Source of the DNA: Macrolepiota albuminosa
Lineage: Eukaryota > Basidiomycota > Agaricomycetes > Agaricales > Agaricaceae
Assembly: GCA_027475525.1 (NCBI GenBank)
Contig: JAMWFC010000113.1
Location: forward strand, 124,001 to 188,000
Length of the DNA stretch: 64,000 nucleotides
Direction: 5' to 3'
The notes below the pieces were generated by a model. It saw only the letters and a list, made by a program, of their open reading frames with translations, did no database searches and was not told the origin of the DNA. How positions within the stretch are numbered: the stretch's first letter is position 1; each line of letters starts with the position of its first letter. Of this stretch, positions 33,493-46,880 are shown piece after piece. Both the position numbers and the translations under genes were made by a program.

Positions 33493-36400
33493 ATGTCCAG
33501 TACATCGCACTCTCTCTTATCAGCACTCAGAGGCAAAGATTCATTTGGGACTGGTTCCCATATCTTTGCTGCCATCCTCACAGCAACCAGCTTTACGTTG
33601 CGCGTCGTCCAGAGTTATCTCTCCACGCCGGCTACCAACGTCAAGCACGTCCCATTACATCCCCCCGCCCCATTTCCATCTCCCGTTTCCCCTACCACCA
33701 CACGCCCTCTCACTCCTACTCGGTCCTCTGACTTCGTAGATGCAAGGGCGAACGCTTCCTACACCTTGCTCAGCCTCGTACTCGTCCTAATAACCATCCT
33801 CGCCAGTGCTGGTAAGTCTCCTCATAGAATGCGCGTTCTCCTGGGTTCACACGCCCCTCGTTCAAGGCTACACTCTTGCTCGAGCGAAGAGTAAGAGCAC
33901 TGTCACACCCCACATCACCCCTCAAGAACAAGAGCAAGAACAAGACCCACCGCCGGACATTCACCCAAAAGAGGATGAAGGGTCCTCCGATGATACCGAA
34001 GATCGCGAAGATTCGAGCGACGAAGAAGGCGAGGACGTCCCGATAGACCCAGAGGACAACGCAGATGACGAGGGAAATAATGTGCAGGAAAATGGCGACG
34101 ACAACGGCCACGCCAGCGGCGGCAACCCGGGCGATGACCCAGATGATCCTTCAGGAAGCTCAAACGTCGAGGATATCCCGCCTCCACAATTCGAACCTGA
34201 CCCATGGGACGTCCTCGCGCTCGCATTCTTGTATATCTACGTCATCACCTACATTGTGCGCCATGGCCTCCACAAGCGTTTTGTACTGAAGGTCGCAAAT
34301 CGCCTTTTGACCTCCGCCGCCTCCATCAGGACCAAAGCTAGCGAGTTCGTCGAGCATGCATTGCAGCAAGTTGATGCCAGGTTCTTATGGATCGAGAATG
34401 TAGGAATGTCAATGGCAATGGACATCGTGGACGTGGGCTTTCGGAACGGTACGCGCGAAATCGAAAACACAACTGTCGTTTTTGCGTCCAAGATGATTAT
34501 GGATGAACTACGCCAAGTCAGCACCAAGCCCACACTGATTGAAGGTCTCCTCGTCCTCATCGCCTCTCAACCCTTCCAAATACCTTCTCCTGTCCCTCGT
34601 CAAGTCCTCAAGCTTCCCAAAATGATCGTGCCACCCCTGCCTCTACCCGCTGTCGAAGTCATGGAGCTACCACCCCTGCCTCTGCCCACCATCGAAGAAG
34701 TAATGGAACTGCCTCGACCCACCGTCGAAGTCATGGAACTGTCACCCCTGCCTCTACCCACCGTTGAAGTCATGGAACTACAACCCCTACCTTTACCCAC
34801 CCTCGAAGAAGTCATGGAACTACCGCCCCTGCCTCTACCCACCGTCGAAGGCGCAGTCCCGCCCCCAGAACCATCTACCTTCCAGTCCAAGACATCATCC
34901 GACGAGATAGAAAGTGATTTCCATGGAGTCGTCGGTTTGGTCACGGTAGCTTTCCTCGTTCGTCGGGTCATAAAACGACGACGACATAGAAAGGCTGCCA
35001 CACAGATCAAGCAGCATGAGCCCAAAGTCGAGATTGAAACCGAGACTGAGAATAGGGACGAAGGCGGGGACAAGGACAAGGACAAGGATGAACGCGAGGA
35101 CGAAGACAAGGACGAAGGCAAGGACGAGGATTATAGTAGCACTGCCGTTGGGGAACAGTCGAGTAATGACGTATTCTCCGACTTTTTGGATGCGCACGAA
35201 GATCAGGAGAACAACGAAGTCGAGGAGGTTCAAACACACCAGCCCAGCGATATATTCGATAATGGCTTCGTCACTGCCCAGGATATTGACGTCGCCACGG
35301 ACACCACTGAAACAATCCAAGAAGATCGTCCCGTTCCGCCCACGATTACAGTGTCTCCAAGTTTCAGCGTCCCGAATACACCTGAGCGAGCTGTCACGTA
35401 TCCCAGCGGTACTCCATCCTTCGTGCGTGTCCTCAGAAGTCCTACTCTACGTCAAACGCACACGGAAGGAACGGAATCACGTCCTACCACCCCACCCGCT
35501 ATTACGATCCTTCTTAGTGCCCCCAACACACCTGAACCAGTCACGGTGTATCCCAACGGTACTCCATCCTTTGTCGGTGTACTCACAAGCTCCACTCTCA
35601 GGCACACGCGCACGGAGGGAACAGAATCACGTCCTGCCACTCCACCCGCTATTACGATCCTTCTTAGTGCCCCAAACACACCTAATGGCGTCGTCACTGC
35701 CCAGGATATTGACGTCTCCATGGAAACCACTGAAACCATCCAAGAAAATCGTCCCATTCCACCCACGATTACAGTGTCTCCAAGTTTCAGCGTCCCGGAT
35801 ACACCTGAGCGAGCTGTCACGTATCCCAGCGGTACTCCATCCTTCGTGCGTGTACTCACAAGCTCCACTCTCAGGCACACTCGCACAGAGGGAACAGAAT
35901 CACGTCCTGCCACTCCACCAGCTATTACGATCCTTCTTAGTGCCCCCAACACACCTGAATCAGCCGTGACGTATCCCAGCGGTACTCCATCGTTTGCTGA
36001 CGTCCTCACTAGCTCTGCCCTCCGTCCGGCTCGCACACAGGAAACCAAATCAAAGGCGAAACCTGGTCCATCCTTTACCGACTTAACCTTCCCAGTCCAA
36101 GAACCCTCAAACGCCTCATCTTTGGCAGACACCAGCACTCCGTTTACATTCTCATTCCAAAGTCCACGCCGAAACGGCACCAACAAGGATACCGCATTTA
36201 TGATGAGTTCGTCCACGCATGGCACTTCTCTCCAGCCCCCGGCGTCCGACGAAGTCTCTCTCTCGCTGAGCCCCGTGATTCTTCCCAAGCGCAGGCGGCT
36301 CAACGAGGCAGGTAAAGTAGCCATACGCGTCGCCACACCATCCTTCAATGGCATCACGACCTCAAGCCCCGCGGAACGTCAAAACCGCAGGTGGCTCGCT

Positions 36401-37512
36401 GATGAAATTGAAGTTGTGACACCGACCCGTAAATGGACACACACATTCGAATCCACACTCAGATCTATGCCTTCGTTGAGTGAAAGCCGTCGTGGCAACA
36501 CCACATATGATGAACCCGAATCCGAACCCGAATTTGAACCGATGACCGATTATGATAAGATGTTCGACACCTCTCCGTCGTTTAACGGGGTCCTTTTTAG
36601 TCCTGTAGTGCAGCGTAGCCAAAGGCGGCCAGACGAAGAGACGGAAGAGACGTCGTTTGTCGGCAGGAGTTCATTCCCGCATTTCATCCCTGGCCCAAGG
36701 GATGGTGTATACGATTTGACTGAGGACGAGGCGGAGGTGGGCGTGGAGGAGCAAGTACACGAGGACCTGGGTGAAACAGGCATGGACATCGAAGATGAGG
36801 ATAACGGCGCCGTCCATGACATTGAAACCGAACCTTTTGAACTAAGGCCCAGACCGACTCCCGCATTTACTAGCATCGGAAAGAACTTCAGATCGGAAGG
36901 CGACCAGATCATCCTGGACCAACAGAGTCCTAAACCTATTTCCACGTCCATTAACGCTGGAAACAGCTTCATCTCTGAAGGCGACCAAAGTAACATTGAT
37001 CCGGAGATGATTGCTGAAGGAGCAGCGGAGATGTTGCGCTTACTGCGGGAGGAGATGAAGAGAGACAGAGAGGAGGCGGCAAGAGAGAAGAAGCGGGCTG
37101 GGAAAATGAGAATGCAGGAGAGTCAGGAGAGCAGGAGGGCGCGAGGAGAGCCGATCAACGGAACGCGACGCAAGTACATTGGCCCACTAGAGGCTTTGAA
37201 GCGAGATGCATCAGAAGCAACACCTTTGGCTAGCACCGGTGGTTTTGTGCAGGATGAGGTACGTCTCCGAACTCCTTCCATAGATATGACCAATTCCTTA
37301 TTGCATCTTGACAGTTTGGAAGCTCCTTTCTCTCCAAGCACAAGCCATGCGAAGTGAGTTGGCAATTTTCTAGAGAAAGGACGATTCAAGAGGTGGAAAG
37401 AATGAGAGCTCTGGTCATGAAGGCGTATGCATCTGAATGTTATGATGACGAAGAGATTGACAGGCTGACTTTGCTGCATCTTGGCATCGGGAGTACAGAG
37501 AGCGATGGCTAA
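33493..37512 (+). CDS. Membrane-anchored acidic / Pro-Ser-Thr repeat protein, 3 exons
   Basis: Not a named family. Predicted exons 33493-33811, 33867-37258, 37315-37512 give about 1,302 aa; the sum is divisible by three. Order: a hydrophobic segment (HIFAAILTATSFTLRVV); a second (YTLLSLVLVLITILASAG) ending at intron 1; a strongly acidic stretch (EDREDSSDEEGEDVPIDPED); a third hydrophobic segment (VLALAFLYIYVITYIV); tandem VMELPPLPLPTVEE-type repeats (34,630-34,860); another hydrophobic segment before RRVIKRRRHRK; an acidic/basic run; long repeats built from PAITILLSAPNTP, GTPSFVGVLTSSTLR and TEGTESRPATPP (about 35,330-35,990); scattered PSFNG motifs; and a charged coiled coil ending EEAAREKKRAGKMRMQ. 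The last exon was chosen because a GTACGT..ACAG intron opens a longer acidic tail. The design parallels the 6.1-12.5 kb gene. Function unknown. Confidence 0.75.
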
Positions 37513-37999
37513 GTTTTCTTCCATGGATTCTGGATTGAAGGGTATTATCTGCCTTTGCGAATTCAGTATTCTAATCGTAGTCTACGAAAGAAGAACTTAC
37601 GAGTACATCCCAAAGAAAACAAAATCTTTATTTCTTCTACGTTGCTTGATTCGAAAGTCATTATTATAAAAGTGTAGATTCAATCTAATAATTGGTCGTG
37701 AACAAGGGTAGTCGCGAGAGTAAGTCTGAGGATGCACAAATGATTACCTAATTTATCACGTGACGCAGGCACGCCATAAACCCGATCATCGATGACCGAA
37801 CGGTCACAGCGTAGACTGTGAGTACCCACACCCCTTCCTTGCAGCCGATCCAACTGTCAACAACAGAGACAGTAAGGGTACCCCAAGGGAGAAATTTCAA
37901 CACTCAGGGAATCTGTTTCTCCTCGATCTTCTTTGCCTGTACAACTGTTCCTTGATTCATTGAGTCTTGACTCTCGAGACCTGGTTGATTAAATACAAA
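37513..37999. other. Intergenic stretch, no gene seen
   Basis: 3' flank of the repeat gene and 5' flank of the ATG14-like gene. A CACGTGACG patch near 37,760 could be a regulatory site. Nothing else supported. Confidence 0.35.
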
Positions 38000-39504
38000 A
38001 TGGATTGTACGAACTGTGAACGAAAGCAACGCCAGTTTTTCTGCGAAAACTGCTTGAAGACGCAGTGAGGCTTCGTTGAACTCCGGAGCTTGGACAGAAA
38101 GGACTGATCCGACATTGGCGTTAACAGTATAAGGGACTTTCGTAGCCAGACGCAACATTTCGCCTCTGATCGCCAGGACCAGGTTCTCAAAGCAACCAGA
38201 GCGCTTGCAACGATCGAACCAGCTCGGACACGGCGAGCCATGCTTGCTGACTATAAGTCGAGGGTAGATGAGGTGTTGGGGGCGCTGACGCGTCTCAGAA
38301 AGGAAAATGACAAGAGTGCATCTTGATAGTCGTGGTCTTATTTCTTTCAAACTAACGAAATCTTTTGGCATTCGCAGAACGTGAGAAATTACGAATTCTC
38401 AGAGAATCCTTTGCCACCCGGAGACGTAACCTTTCCGCAGCGAATTTACTCCCACACCCAACACCGGTGAATCATGGTGTACAACGCCAGGCACAAGAAC
38501 TCAGTGCACTATCGATAACCCTTTCTCGTGCGCGTTCTGGGCTGGTACAAGAGCTCGTGGAGGTCTTCAATGTCGTTGAGGTGGGTGGGAGGCCGCCGAT
38601 CGGTGGGAAGGCTGGGACTAAGGGAGAGTGGACGATTGGGGATCTAATTTTACCTGTTCCAGGGGATATACGTCGTACGTCCGGTCATGTTCTCACTCAA
38701 CATCTAAATGGTTGATTTCGTTGTCTTCTTTTCGGTGATAGGATACCCTCCAGATCATATCAACGCTGTAATAACTCACACAATCCACTTTCTTTCCCTC
38801 CTCACTTTCTACCTCGGAGTAAAACTTCCCTTTGAAATAGTCTGGTCCGGTGGCAAACTCGGCGTCGGATCCCCTTCCATCGGCGCCGGACGCGGCCCTG
38901 ATTTTGGTGGATGGGCGAAATGGTACTCTCGGCACCCGTTACATCTTTCCTCTGCTTCGCCTCCTCTTTCCAATAAGGCCAAAGAAAGTGAAAAGGACTG
39001 GAAGGAGACAGAGACCGCAGCGACGCATACGGTGGCGGATTCGTATGTGGAACAGGACCAGCCGCAAAGCTCGTTCACGACGGCACTTGCTATGTTGCTA
39101 TATAATGTGTGTTACCTTGCATACACGCAGAATGTGGAGGTTCCACTTGCGCAGGCGGGGGATGTATTGAGTAATCTGTGGAGCGTCTGCTGTAGTCCTG
39201 ACCTTGGCAAGTTAGTCAATCGTCCTCTCTTCGTTTTGTATCTATCAAGGCATAGCTGACATGGCTTGGTAGAAAGTCTCACGAGACACTGCCTAGGCTT
39301 CTGCCACCTACGCCGCCTGGTTTCAACCTTGATTTTGCGCAGCTTTTGCAGGCGACGACGGCACACCCTGCGTCAAGGATGAGACCGAGGTCGGCGAATG
39401 TGAAAACTCAATTGAGGAAAGTCAGCAGGAAGGAAGAGCCGAGAATAGTGGAAGAGGAAGATGGATGGGATTTGATAGAGGATGGGAACGACGGGTTTAT
39501 GTGA
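38000..39504 (+). CDS. ATG14/UVRAG-like PI3-kinase complex subunit, 5 exons
   Basis: Predicted autophagy or endosomal subunit of the class III phosphatidylinositol 3-kinase complex. Exons 38000-38064, 38128-38315, 38378-38674, 38742-39210, 39275 region (from 39273) to 39504; about 416 aa. The N-terminus MDCTNCERKQRQFFCENC carries the paired CxxC cysteines of Atg14-type proteins. A coiled coil follows (RDFRSQTQHFASDRQDQVLK; EVLGALTRLRKENDK; EKLRILRESFATRRRNL). Then comes the conserved core: VEVFNVVEVGGRPPIGG, EWTIGDLILPVPGDIRRYPP, HTIHFLSLLTFYLGVKLPF and AMLLYNVCYLAYTQ. The tail is acidic with an EDGWDLIEDG end. All four introns are 62-67 nt GT..AG and restore conserved motifs. Whether it is the Atg14 or the Vps38/UVRAG branch is unresolved. 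A remnant of its 3' half lies at 60.4 kb. Confidence 0.85.
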
Positions 39505-39649
39505 CTGACTTTTTGGAGAGTGGACAGATCTTGAATTGCTGTACTTTACAATGTAACTATGTTTACACCACAAAGAATGTCAAGCTTGTTATGAACATCA
39601 AGATTTCTATCATAAAAGCCACCATTCTACACCACCTCCGGTAATGCTG

Positions 39650-39765
39650 CGGCCGACAACGATGTGAACACAACCTCGATTTGTACTAAGTAGTGGTGAG
39701 CCATGCCGGCGGTTATGTCCTATCCTTCGGAAAGCACACGCAGAAAAGGCCACGACGAACTAGGT
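39650..39765 (+). pseudogene. Remnant of a PFGKH-motif gene downstream of the ATG14-like gene
   Basis: About 110 bp matches the first exon of the intact gene at 60,935: AACCTCGATT, then CATGC.GGCGG.TATGTCCTA and TT.GGAAAGCAC. In-frame stops (TAG, TGA) replace the WYYGK codons and the rest of the gene is missing. It keeps the same position relative to the ATG14-like gene as the intact copy has to the ATG14 remnant. Confidence 0.8.
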
Positions 39766-40440
39766 CATCTAGCAGGCCTGGTAAACAAAAAGCCACTGGA
39801 GGTGATGAACCTACTGCTACAAAGGAGAAAGGTGGTAAACGAAATTTTCAGAACTCTTTTTACATATAACATATATTTATAACTGCATTAGGAGAGGAAT
39901 CTATATTTTCTCTTCAAAATATAAGAATGTACTTGGCTCAAGTATGAGACAGACATCCAGTTTTTGGTAGAAATAGTTGACTAATTTGTCAAAAATCCAG
40001 AAATACCACTCATGGCTGCTTGCAAACATATACTTTGATATTTCAAGAGAAACAAAAATTTCTCTCTTCAACTCCGAGGTTCAGGTGATAATGAAAAATA
40101 TTAGTGTGGTGATGCCAGTCGGGAAAGAGACAGGTATGATCTCAAGTCCATGAGTACATGGAAGTTCAATATAAATGGACACATTATATTCTGGTCTTCA
40201 AAAAAGCAATCAGTCACATGTTTCTGTTCTACATAATCTATATCACACTTTACTCGCTATTGTTGTCACTAAAATCACTCAGCGGCATTTAGTTAGCGCG
40301 CATTCTGAAGTTCGAGCTCGTTTACGTCAGCTACGAATATCTTCTCGATATTCAATAAACGTTTGATTTCCGACTCATCGACTTCAGACTTGTATCCATC
40401 AAATACAAAGGTTTATTTTGTGCAATATACTGCAACAAAA
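39766..40440. other. AT-rich intergenic stretch, no gene seen
   Basis: No coding signal. It lies between the PFGKH remnant and the duplicated O-methyltransferase unit. Confidence 0.4.
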
Positions 40441-42820
40441 GTGTTTCCATTTGATCACAGAAACGTACTCCCGATTTATCCCAAGGATCATGGTGACGAT
40501 TGCGCTACAGACTTGTATACCATAAGAATATTCACAACACCATATATGAATATCTAGATGGGAACAGCGACGATGGGTTCGTAAAAGTTACTTGGGGGCG
40601 CACGGCGTTTTGCACTGTCAATCCGCCACCCAGTACTTTGCAAAAGAGTATCTAGATGCCCGATCGTTCTCTCTTGGGCATTAACCCATATCATCAGCTG
40701 TACAATCCATTAAGTTAAATGCGAGAAAGCCAGACGTAGATCACACACCTCAAGGTCGAGAATGTAGGGCATTACATTTACCGCGCCGTAATTGGGTAAG
40801 AGAGGGGCTGGGGCTTCCTTATAACCAGAGTTCAAGCCTGATTCAGTAATAGTATCATGGCAGGCATAGGCAATAATGCTGTCGACTACGACAAGTTTTG
40901 TCTCGGGTGTTGCGACAGCACGAAGTTCCATGAGAATACGAGCACAGTACGGGTCCGACCAACCGTGTAGAATTTGCTTGAGGATAAATACGGAAGCGTT
41001 GGTCACGGGTTGTGGGGTGAAAAAGTCATGCGCTGTGTATACTTAACCTTCAGGATTCGATCCAGAAGCAACATACATAGTACCTACGTGTAAAAGAAAG
41101 CCTGCCTGTATCAATCAGTTCAGAGTATTTCTTGCTCCAATGCTGCACGATGCATGAGATGAATATTACAACAACAAAGAAATAAATCACGACGCACGGT
41201 CATTGCTTCCGCGCATATCATTGGGAGATCCTGTACGACGCATTTAAGATGATCGTTCTTCTTAGCAACCGCGAGAGAAGATATCCCAATTCCTCCCCCG
41301 ACATCGACAACAATCGATCCTCCGGGAAGGGCTTTCCAGTCAAGCACTGGGACCTCGATATCAGCCCAAGTATTTTCATACATATTTTTAGTCAAGACGG
41401 ACCGTCATCCAAGAGATCAGAAGGTTGCATTTGTGCGATACCGTGCATGGAAATGGCAAATCGGCGACGACGGTATGTCTGCTCTTTTGTCTCGAACCAA
41501 AGCCAGAAGGGAATATCCATATTAAAGGCGCGATTGAAAGGAGCCTGATTTGGTTCTTCTGAGCGGCACGTAACAGGGTCCTTCATGTTTTCAAGGAGTT
41601 GCGACGAAAATTTGGCACCATCGCCAACGCTGAAGACCTATTAAATATGCTCATAAAATCGGATGATAGAGCTTACTAGGTCTCGAAGAAAGCCACGAGT
41701 CCTGATGTACCTTCATGTTTGTCTTCTGGACTTTAGCGGGTATGACAATCTTGCCCTGAACATAGAAAGGAACATTTACCTCTTTAGGAGATCTACGACG
41801 GGTTTTCCGGTGTCCATGACAGCAGATATCCTCGTGTTGGTGAAGACATCAGGAGTGACCTCTTTATAGCAATGATCTAGTGCTAACATACGAAGTAACC
41901 TGCCTGATAGCGGAAGTGGATTATCAGAATTCTAATCTTACAGTGCTGTAGGAAGGACTCGCCGAGTTTCTTGCCATCCACATTACATATCTTTGCAATA
42001 TTGTCTATGTGCATTCCCTGTCGACGTCAGAGTATACACTACACCTGAATGAGCATAAAAGCCGAAAGTAGCACACCTGTGGGCCTGCTTCTCGCAAGAT
42101 TTCTGTCACATTAAGCTCCAGTGCGGTGCGCAATGCAGCACTCTTTAAGTGCTATACTCAAGATATTTCACTGACTGAAAATATGAACGAACAAAAATTT
42201 GAAAACATACTCCGGACACAAGGTTCATCACTGACGTATGAGGTGGTAGTACACGGGCTGCAAGCTGCAGTGCAGAGGCGGCGATGATATTTATTGCATC
42301 TATTGCAACCTGGCTTGCTCGAAACGATTCCGATTGTGGTGTCAATGGTTGGTTTGGATCGGGAAAGGGTGTATTACAGTCTTCACACGTTTGAAGTAAT
42401 GTTGATACGGAGGAAGTGATTAAGTCCGAGAGCTGTCGGATTTCGGCAGCCATAGAGTTGGATTATCAGTTTTCTTGACGAGAGGGCTCAAGACCGGGGT
42501 CAACGGGGGAGACTCCTGACTTTTAAATATTTGCGCACGACAAAGAATCGACAGAAGTTCCTGGTCTGCCGTGGGTGTAAGAATCACCTGACATATGGAT
42601 TTTGAAATGAAAAGTTCCCACTGAGAAGAGAACCTGACAGCTGATGTAGATTCTGACTTTAGGACTAGACTGGAATTTCGCGCAAGTCGAGGTTGAGATC
42701 ATCCCTATCTGTCAAGTCGAGCACAAGAAAACAGTCACGAGGCCAAGCCATGGAGCTATGATAGGACGTCAGGCAGTGAGCCGTGAGAGCACGGCAGTTC
42801 TACTGTAGTTACAGTAGAAA
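40441..42820. repeat. Segmental duplication, O-methyltransferase unit 2
   Basis: Direct copy of 15,718-18,075 with substitutions and small indels through exons, introns and flanks. Confidence 0.9.
40554..42453 (-). pseudogene. O-methyltransferase copy 2 with premature stop
   Basis: Start at 42,453 (MAAEIRQLSDLITSSVSTLL). The SAM motif (ALPGGSIVVDVGGGIGISSL), QDLPMICAEA and FILKQILHGWSDPYCARIL are retained; the Asp after the catalytic His of copy 1 (LHDW) is Gly here (LHGW). Splice sites seen in copy 1 are preserved. At 40,710-40,712 a TAA interrupts the frame after VCDLRLAFSHLT. The remaining C-terminal codons are still readable downstream (TGWRIDSAKR, then VAVPI stop at 40,554). About 50 residues of the catalytic domain would be lost. 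It is a recently inactivated copy, or encodes a truncated enzyme. Confidence 0.8.
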
Positions 42821-44565
42821 CAAGGACACAGGTACGATTGGGTCCTGGGTTTGAAAGCCTCACGGAGGCCATTAACAAGGATGAACGGTATACCAATCAG
42901 AATGTTGATGTCGAAGTGATGGCACTGTAAGTGGCCAATGCGAAACACATACTGTCGTGTAGTCGGGAAGTGAAATTTTTTGCCATTTTTTTGTTGCTCT
43001 ATCCCTATTTCGTATAGTCTTTAAATTTTCAGGCCATCTTGAATACTTTCTGAGCTAGTATGTAATAATTTTTTTAGGAGGCGAAGTAACATATAAAAGG
43101 CGTTGGCCCATGGCCGAGCGAGAGGTACCAAAAAACCGGGAAGTGAAATTGTTGTCACAGTCGGGTCACAAGCTAGGTCCTGTATGTGGAGTTTCAACAG
43201 ATTGTCACACTCTCTTGTAATCAAACACAGAAATATCCACTTCCTTGGGCTTTCTACCTCTTTCCATCTCTCAGAAAAATATATTTAAGATACTATATAT
43301 GTGTCAAAGGGTTTGGCCTACTCAAATCTTGTACAATTCTTGTTAATCTATTTCACCAAACCCTGGTGGATGATCAAATGTGTTCTTATTTCACCCTTTT
43401 GGATTTTTTATACTTCAACAGACTCAAATTTCTATAGTATAAGCACAGAATCATCTTTGTATATACAATATCTATCCATGGTTTTTTTCAGGGGTTGGAG
43501 GATGTCTAAATTAAGTTGCAGAATACAAATTTCACATTGTGAACTGATTTCACATCATGACACATGACAGTAGTGGAAGCTATTCACCCAGCAGGCAGAC
43601 ATGTGACTTTTGGAGATTGCCACCACTTGCTAAAGGACTCTACTTCCTCTTGACAGAATATTACTGGTGAATATCTTGTTATACATAGGACAGAAAACAA
43701 GTATGCGCTGTCAGGATGTTACTAAATATAGATTTTGCATTTTTTCTGCTTTTACAATGTGTCATACCTTGCATGTTAATGGACTCTCCAAAGCCAACAA
43801 ATTGTAGGTGAGCTGGCCCGGCTCAACCCCCCTGGACATGTCACATGGATGATCATGTGCAGTCTGAGGAGCATATTATTGTGTATTGTACTGCTATGTA
43901 GTTATGCAGCTATCATATTCCTCATGGATGACAACACTGAAATACACAAAATACATTGCTATGAGTGTCATATTGGGACATCAAGGGTATCTTCCATCTT
44001 CAACCATGCATTGAATGTTAGTGCCATGTCATTGTTGTTCTCTACATTGAATGTTCTCTAGTCATTTGTCACTCTTGATCTGATTCACTCAATATCACAA
44101 ATTTTTCATTTCTTCTGGTCAACCACCACCAAACCTTTCTGAAGTTGATTTTCTTGATGCATCTACCTCTGTTATATCTACTCCAGTGTTTGATTTATTA
44201 CATATGGCTTTCAATGGTTGTCATCTTTCTTTTTGTTTTGTTAAATTCTAAATTACATTTAGGTACTATGTCTTCTTCATAGTTATCTTTCTTGCATCTC
44301 ATCAATTTTACCAATTGACATTGATGAGCTCCCATTATGGATGTCCATAGATAGTGCCAACACCAGCACCTCACATTAACACATTGGTACCACTAAGAGC
44401 AGCATGCCTTAGCACTTCAGAGGCTGATTTTTGCATATTTTGCATATTTTTATACTAATGACTTGCAGCTGAAGCCTCCAATTACTCCAGGACCACTTTC
44501 TATAGCATTACTTATTCTTAGCACCACTTTTGACAGCTTGCCATACCTTGCCACTTGCACTCCAG

Positions 44566-45665
44566 GGCTATACATGGACACAGACACTGTCAGGGGACTC
44601 CTCATTTCTTTTTGCTTTCACTTTTTATTCCTTCATTCTCCCTTTATTCATTCTCTTATTTCTGCTGTCATTCTTTTATCTTACTGCTTCTACTCTTTCA
44701 ACACTATCAGTTAATACTATTCTCAGCCCTTGAGGTGCTCTGATTCTTTAGCTATCATCCAGACAAGTGTGGGCCCTTCAGCACTGCTTTCAGACCACTT
44801 ATATAAGCTGGAGTTTGCCTTTCTGACTTCCAAAGTCCAGAGTTTTCCTGCCTTGTTTGTACAGTTGTTTATTTAGGCAATTTTCAAGTTTTTAAGGTTC
44901 TGACTTCCAAAGTCCAGAGTTTTCCTGCCTTGTTTGTACAGTTGTTTATTTAGGCAATTTTCAAGTTTTTAAGGTTTTTGTAAGGGCAACCTCTGGAGAC
45001 TGTGGCTCAGTCACACAGCTGGCAGAGGGAGATCCAAAGAGAACAAGTCTAGGGATTCCTTATGCCAGGTTGGATGCTTCTGGGGCTTCTGAAGTGTGGG
45101 AAACAACTGTACAGTACAACAAAACCTTAAAAACTCGAAAATTGACTAACCAAACAACTGTGCAAACAAGGCAGGAAAACTCCGGACTTTAGAAGTCAGA
45201 AAGGCAAACTCTGGCTTATATAAGCAGTCTGGAAGCAGTGCTGAAGGGCCCACACTTGTCTGAATGGTAGCTAAAGAACCAGAGCATCTCAAGGGCTGAG
45301 AGTAGTACTAACAGATAGTGTTAGTGTTGAAAGAATAGAAACAGTAAAATGAAATAATGTCAGAAGAAATAAGAGAATGAATGAAGGGAGAGTAAAGAGA
45401 TAAGGAGTGAGAAAAGGAAGAAATGAGGAGTCCCCTGACAGTTTTGTTGTACTATACAGTTGTTTTCCATGCTTCAGAGGCCCCAGAAGCATCCAACCTG
45501 GCATAGGAAGTTCCTAGACTTGTTCTTTTTGGATCTCCCTCTGCCAGGTGAGTAGTTATCATGATATTGTCAGTATATATTCTAATACACTTTGGATCTC
45601 TCCCTGCTAGCTGTGTGACTAAGCCACAGGCTCCAGAGGTTGCCCTTACAGCTCCAGGGCTCAAG
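44566..45665. repeat. Large inverted repeat of two diverged 550-bp copies
   Basis: 44,566-45,115 reads in reverse complement along 45,115-45,665: GGGGACTCCTCATTTCT, GTGTGGGCCCTTCAGCACTG, TTTTCCTGCCTTGTTTG, GGGCAACCTCTGGAG and GGTTGGATGCTTCTGGGG recur inverted. The left copy has a tandem duplication of about 76 bp (44,827-44,980). TATATAAGC boxes in both suggest LTR-type elements inserted head to head. Confidence 0.8.
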
Positions 45666-46880
45666 ACATGAAAAGAAACAAGTCTGGAGTTAATAAGACT
45701 TGGTCCAGAATCAGAGTGAACTGGAAAAAGAAAAATTATAAGGTCAAGTCAAGAACTAAGGATTCTAAGATGAGACCAGGGTTAACAAACTTAAAGTTGC
45801 AAAGTGCATATCAATCTCAAAGTATGCATGCCAGTCAAGTGTGTACCAGTCAAAGTAGAGGGCACACAAGCAAAGTAATTCAGATAATATCAAGACCAAG
45901 AGAATATAATATAATAACTACAACTATAAGTACTGTGGATGTCTATTCTGATGGTCTGAAGAGATCTCAGGATGTTTACAATGACTCCCAGAACTCTATT
46001 AGTTATTAGTGTGGCAGTAGAGCAAGAAACAACTGTATACCAGATATGTGCTTGCAGAATACACAATCAATTGGCACAGAAGTGGAAATGTGAGGTATGA
46101 TGCATGATGGCCAGGATGATCAGATATGATCCAGGACTATTCAGATTTTCCACCTCAGACAGGGCTGTTGGGCATGACTCACAAGTCTACAGCTGAGGAA
46201 GAACTCCTTGATTATGACATGAACAATTGCTATAGCCAATCTATTATGAAAATCAGGGTAGTCTCCTATAGCTCTCATTCTAGACCTACCAACAGCCTGA
46301 CTATTGTGAAAATTTGAGACCATATTTCAGTCTGATTGAAGAGTGTGTAGCATAGTGTGCTATGTGGCCATGGCCACATAACTTGTAGTCAGTAATAGTA
46401 GAAGAAATTATATTATATTTATTATAATATAATTTAATATATACTTATCTACTTGCTGCTTTATAAGCAGCTTATTTTTGTTACTATGTTACTATTCTGA
46501 TATCTATCTCTGCTAATTAATAGCTAAGGTCGCATTGCAAGAATACACCTCAGTAAACTCTAGTATAAATGTTTGTCCATCAGAAAAGTTGTCTAGCAAT
46601 AAACCCTTTCCCTACCCAATATATTACATTTATATAATCTGTCTATGTTTCCAACACCTGGCAAGCATTGTGTGCAATGGCAATGGCATGCATGGCCTTT
46701 TCCAAGATGAGAACATAAGAGTGCTGGCACTAGTTGAAAGCTGGAGGGTGGATATCAGAGGTAAAATGGATGCTAAGGCAGTAGTCACACTAGATGGGCT
46801 GGATGCATGAACAACAGTATGGATGGAGGCAATGAGCATCTCAAAAGTTGATGTGAGGAGCTCAGCCCTTTTGATGAGCA

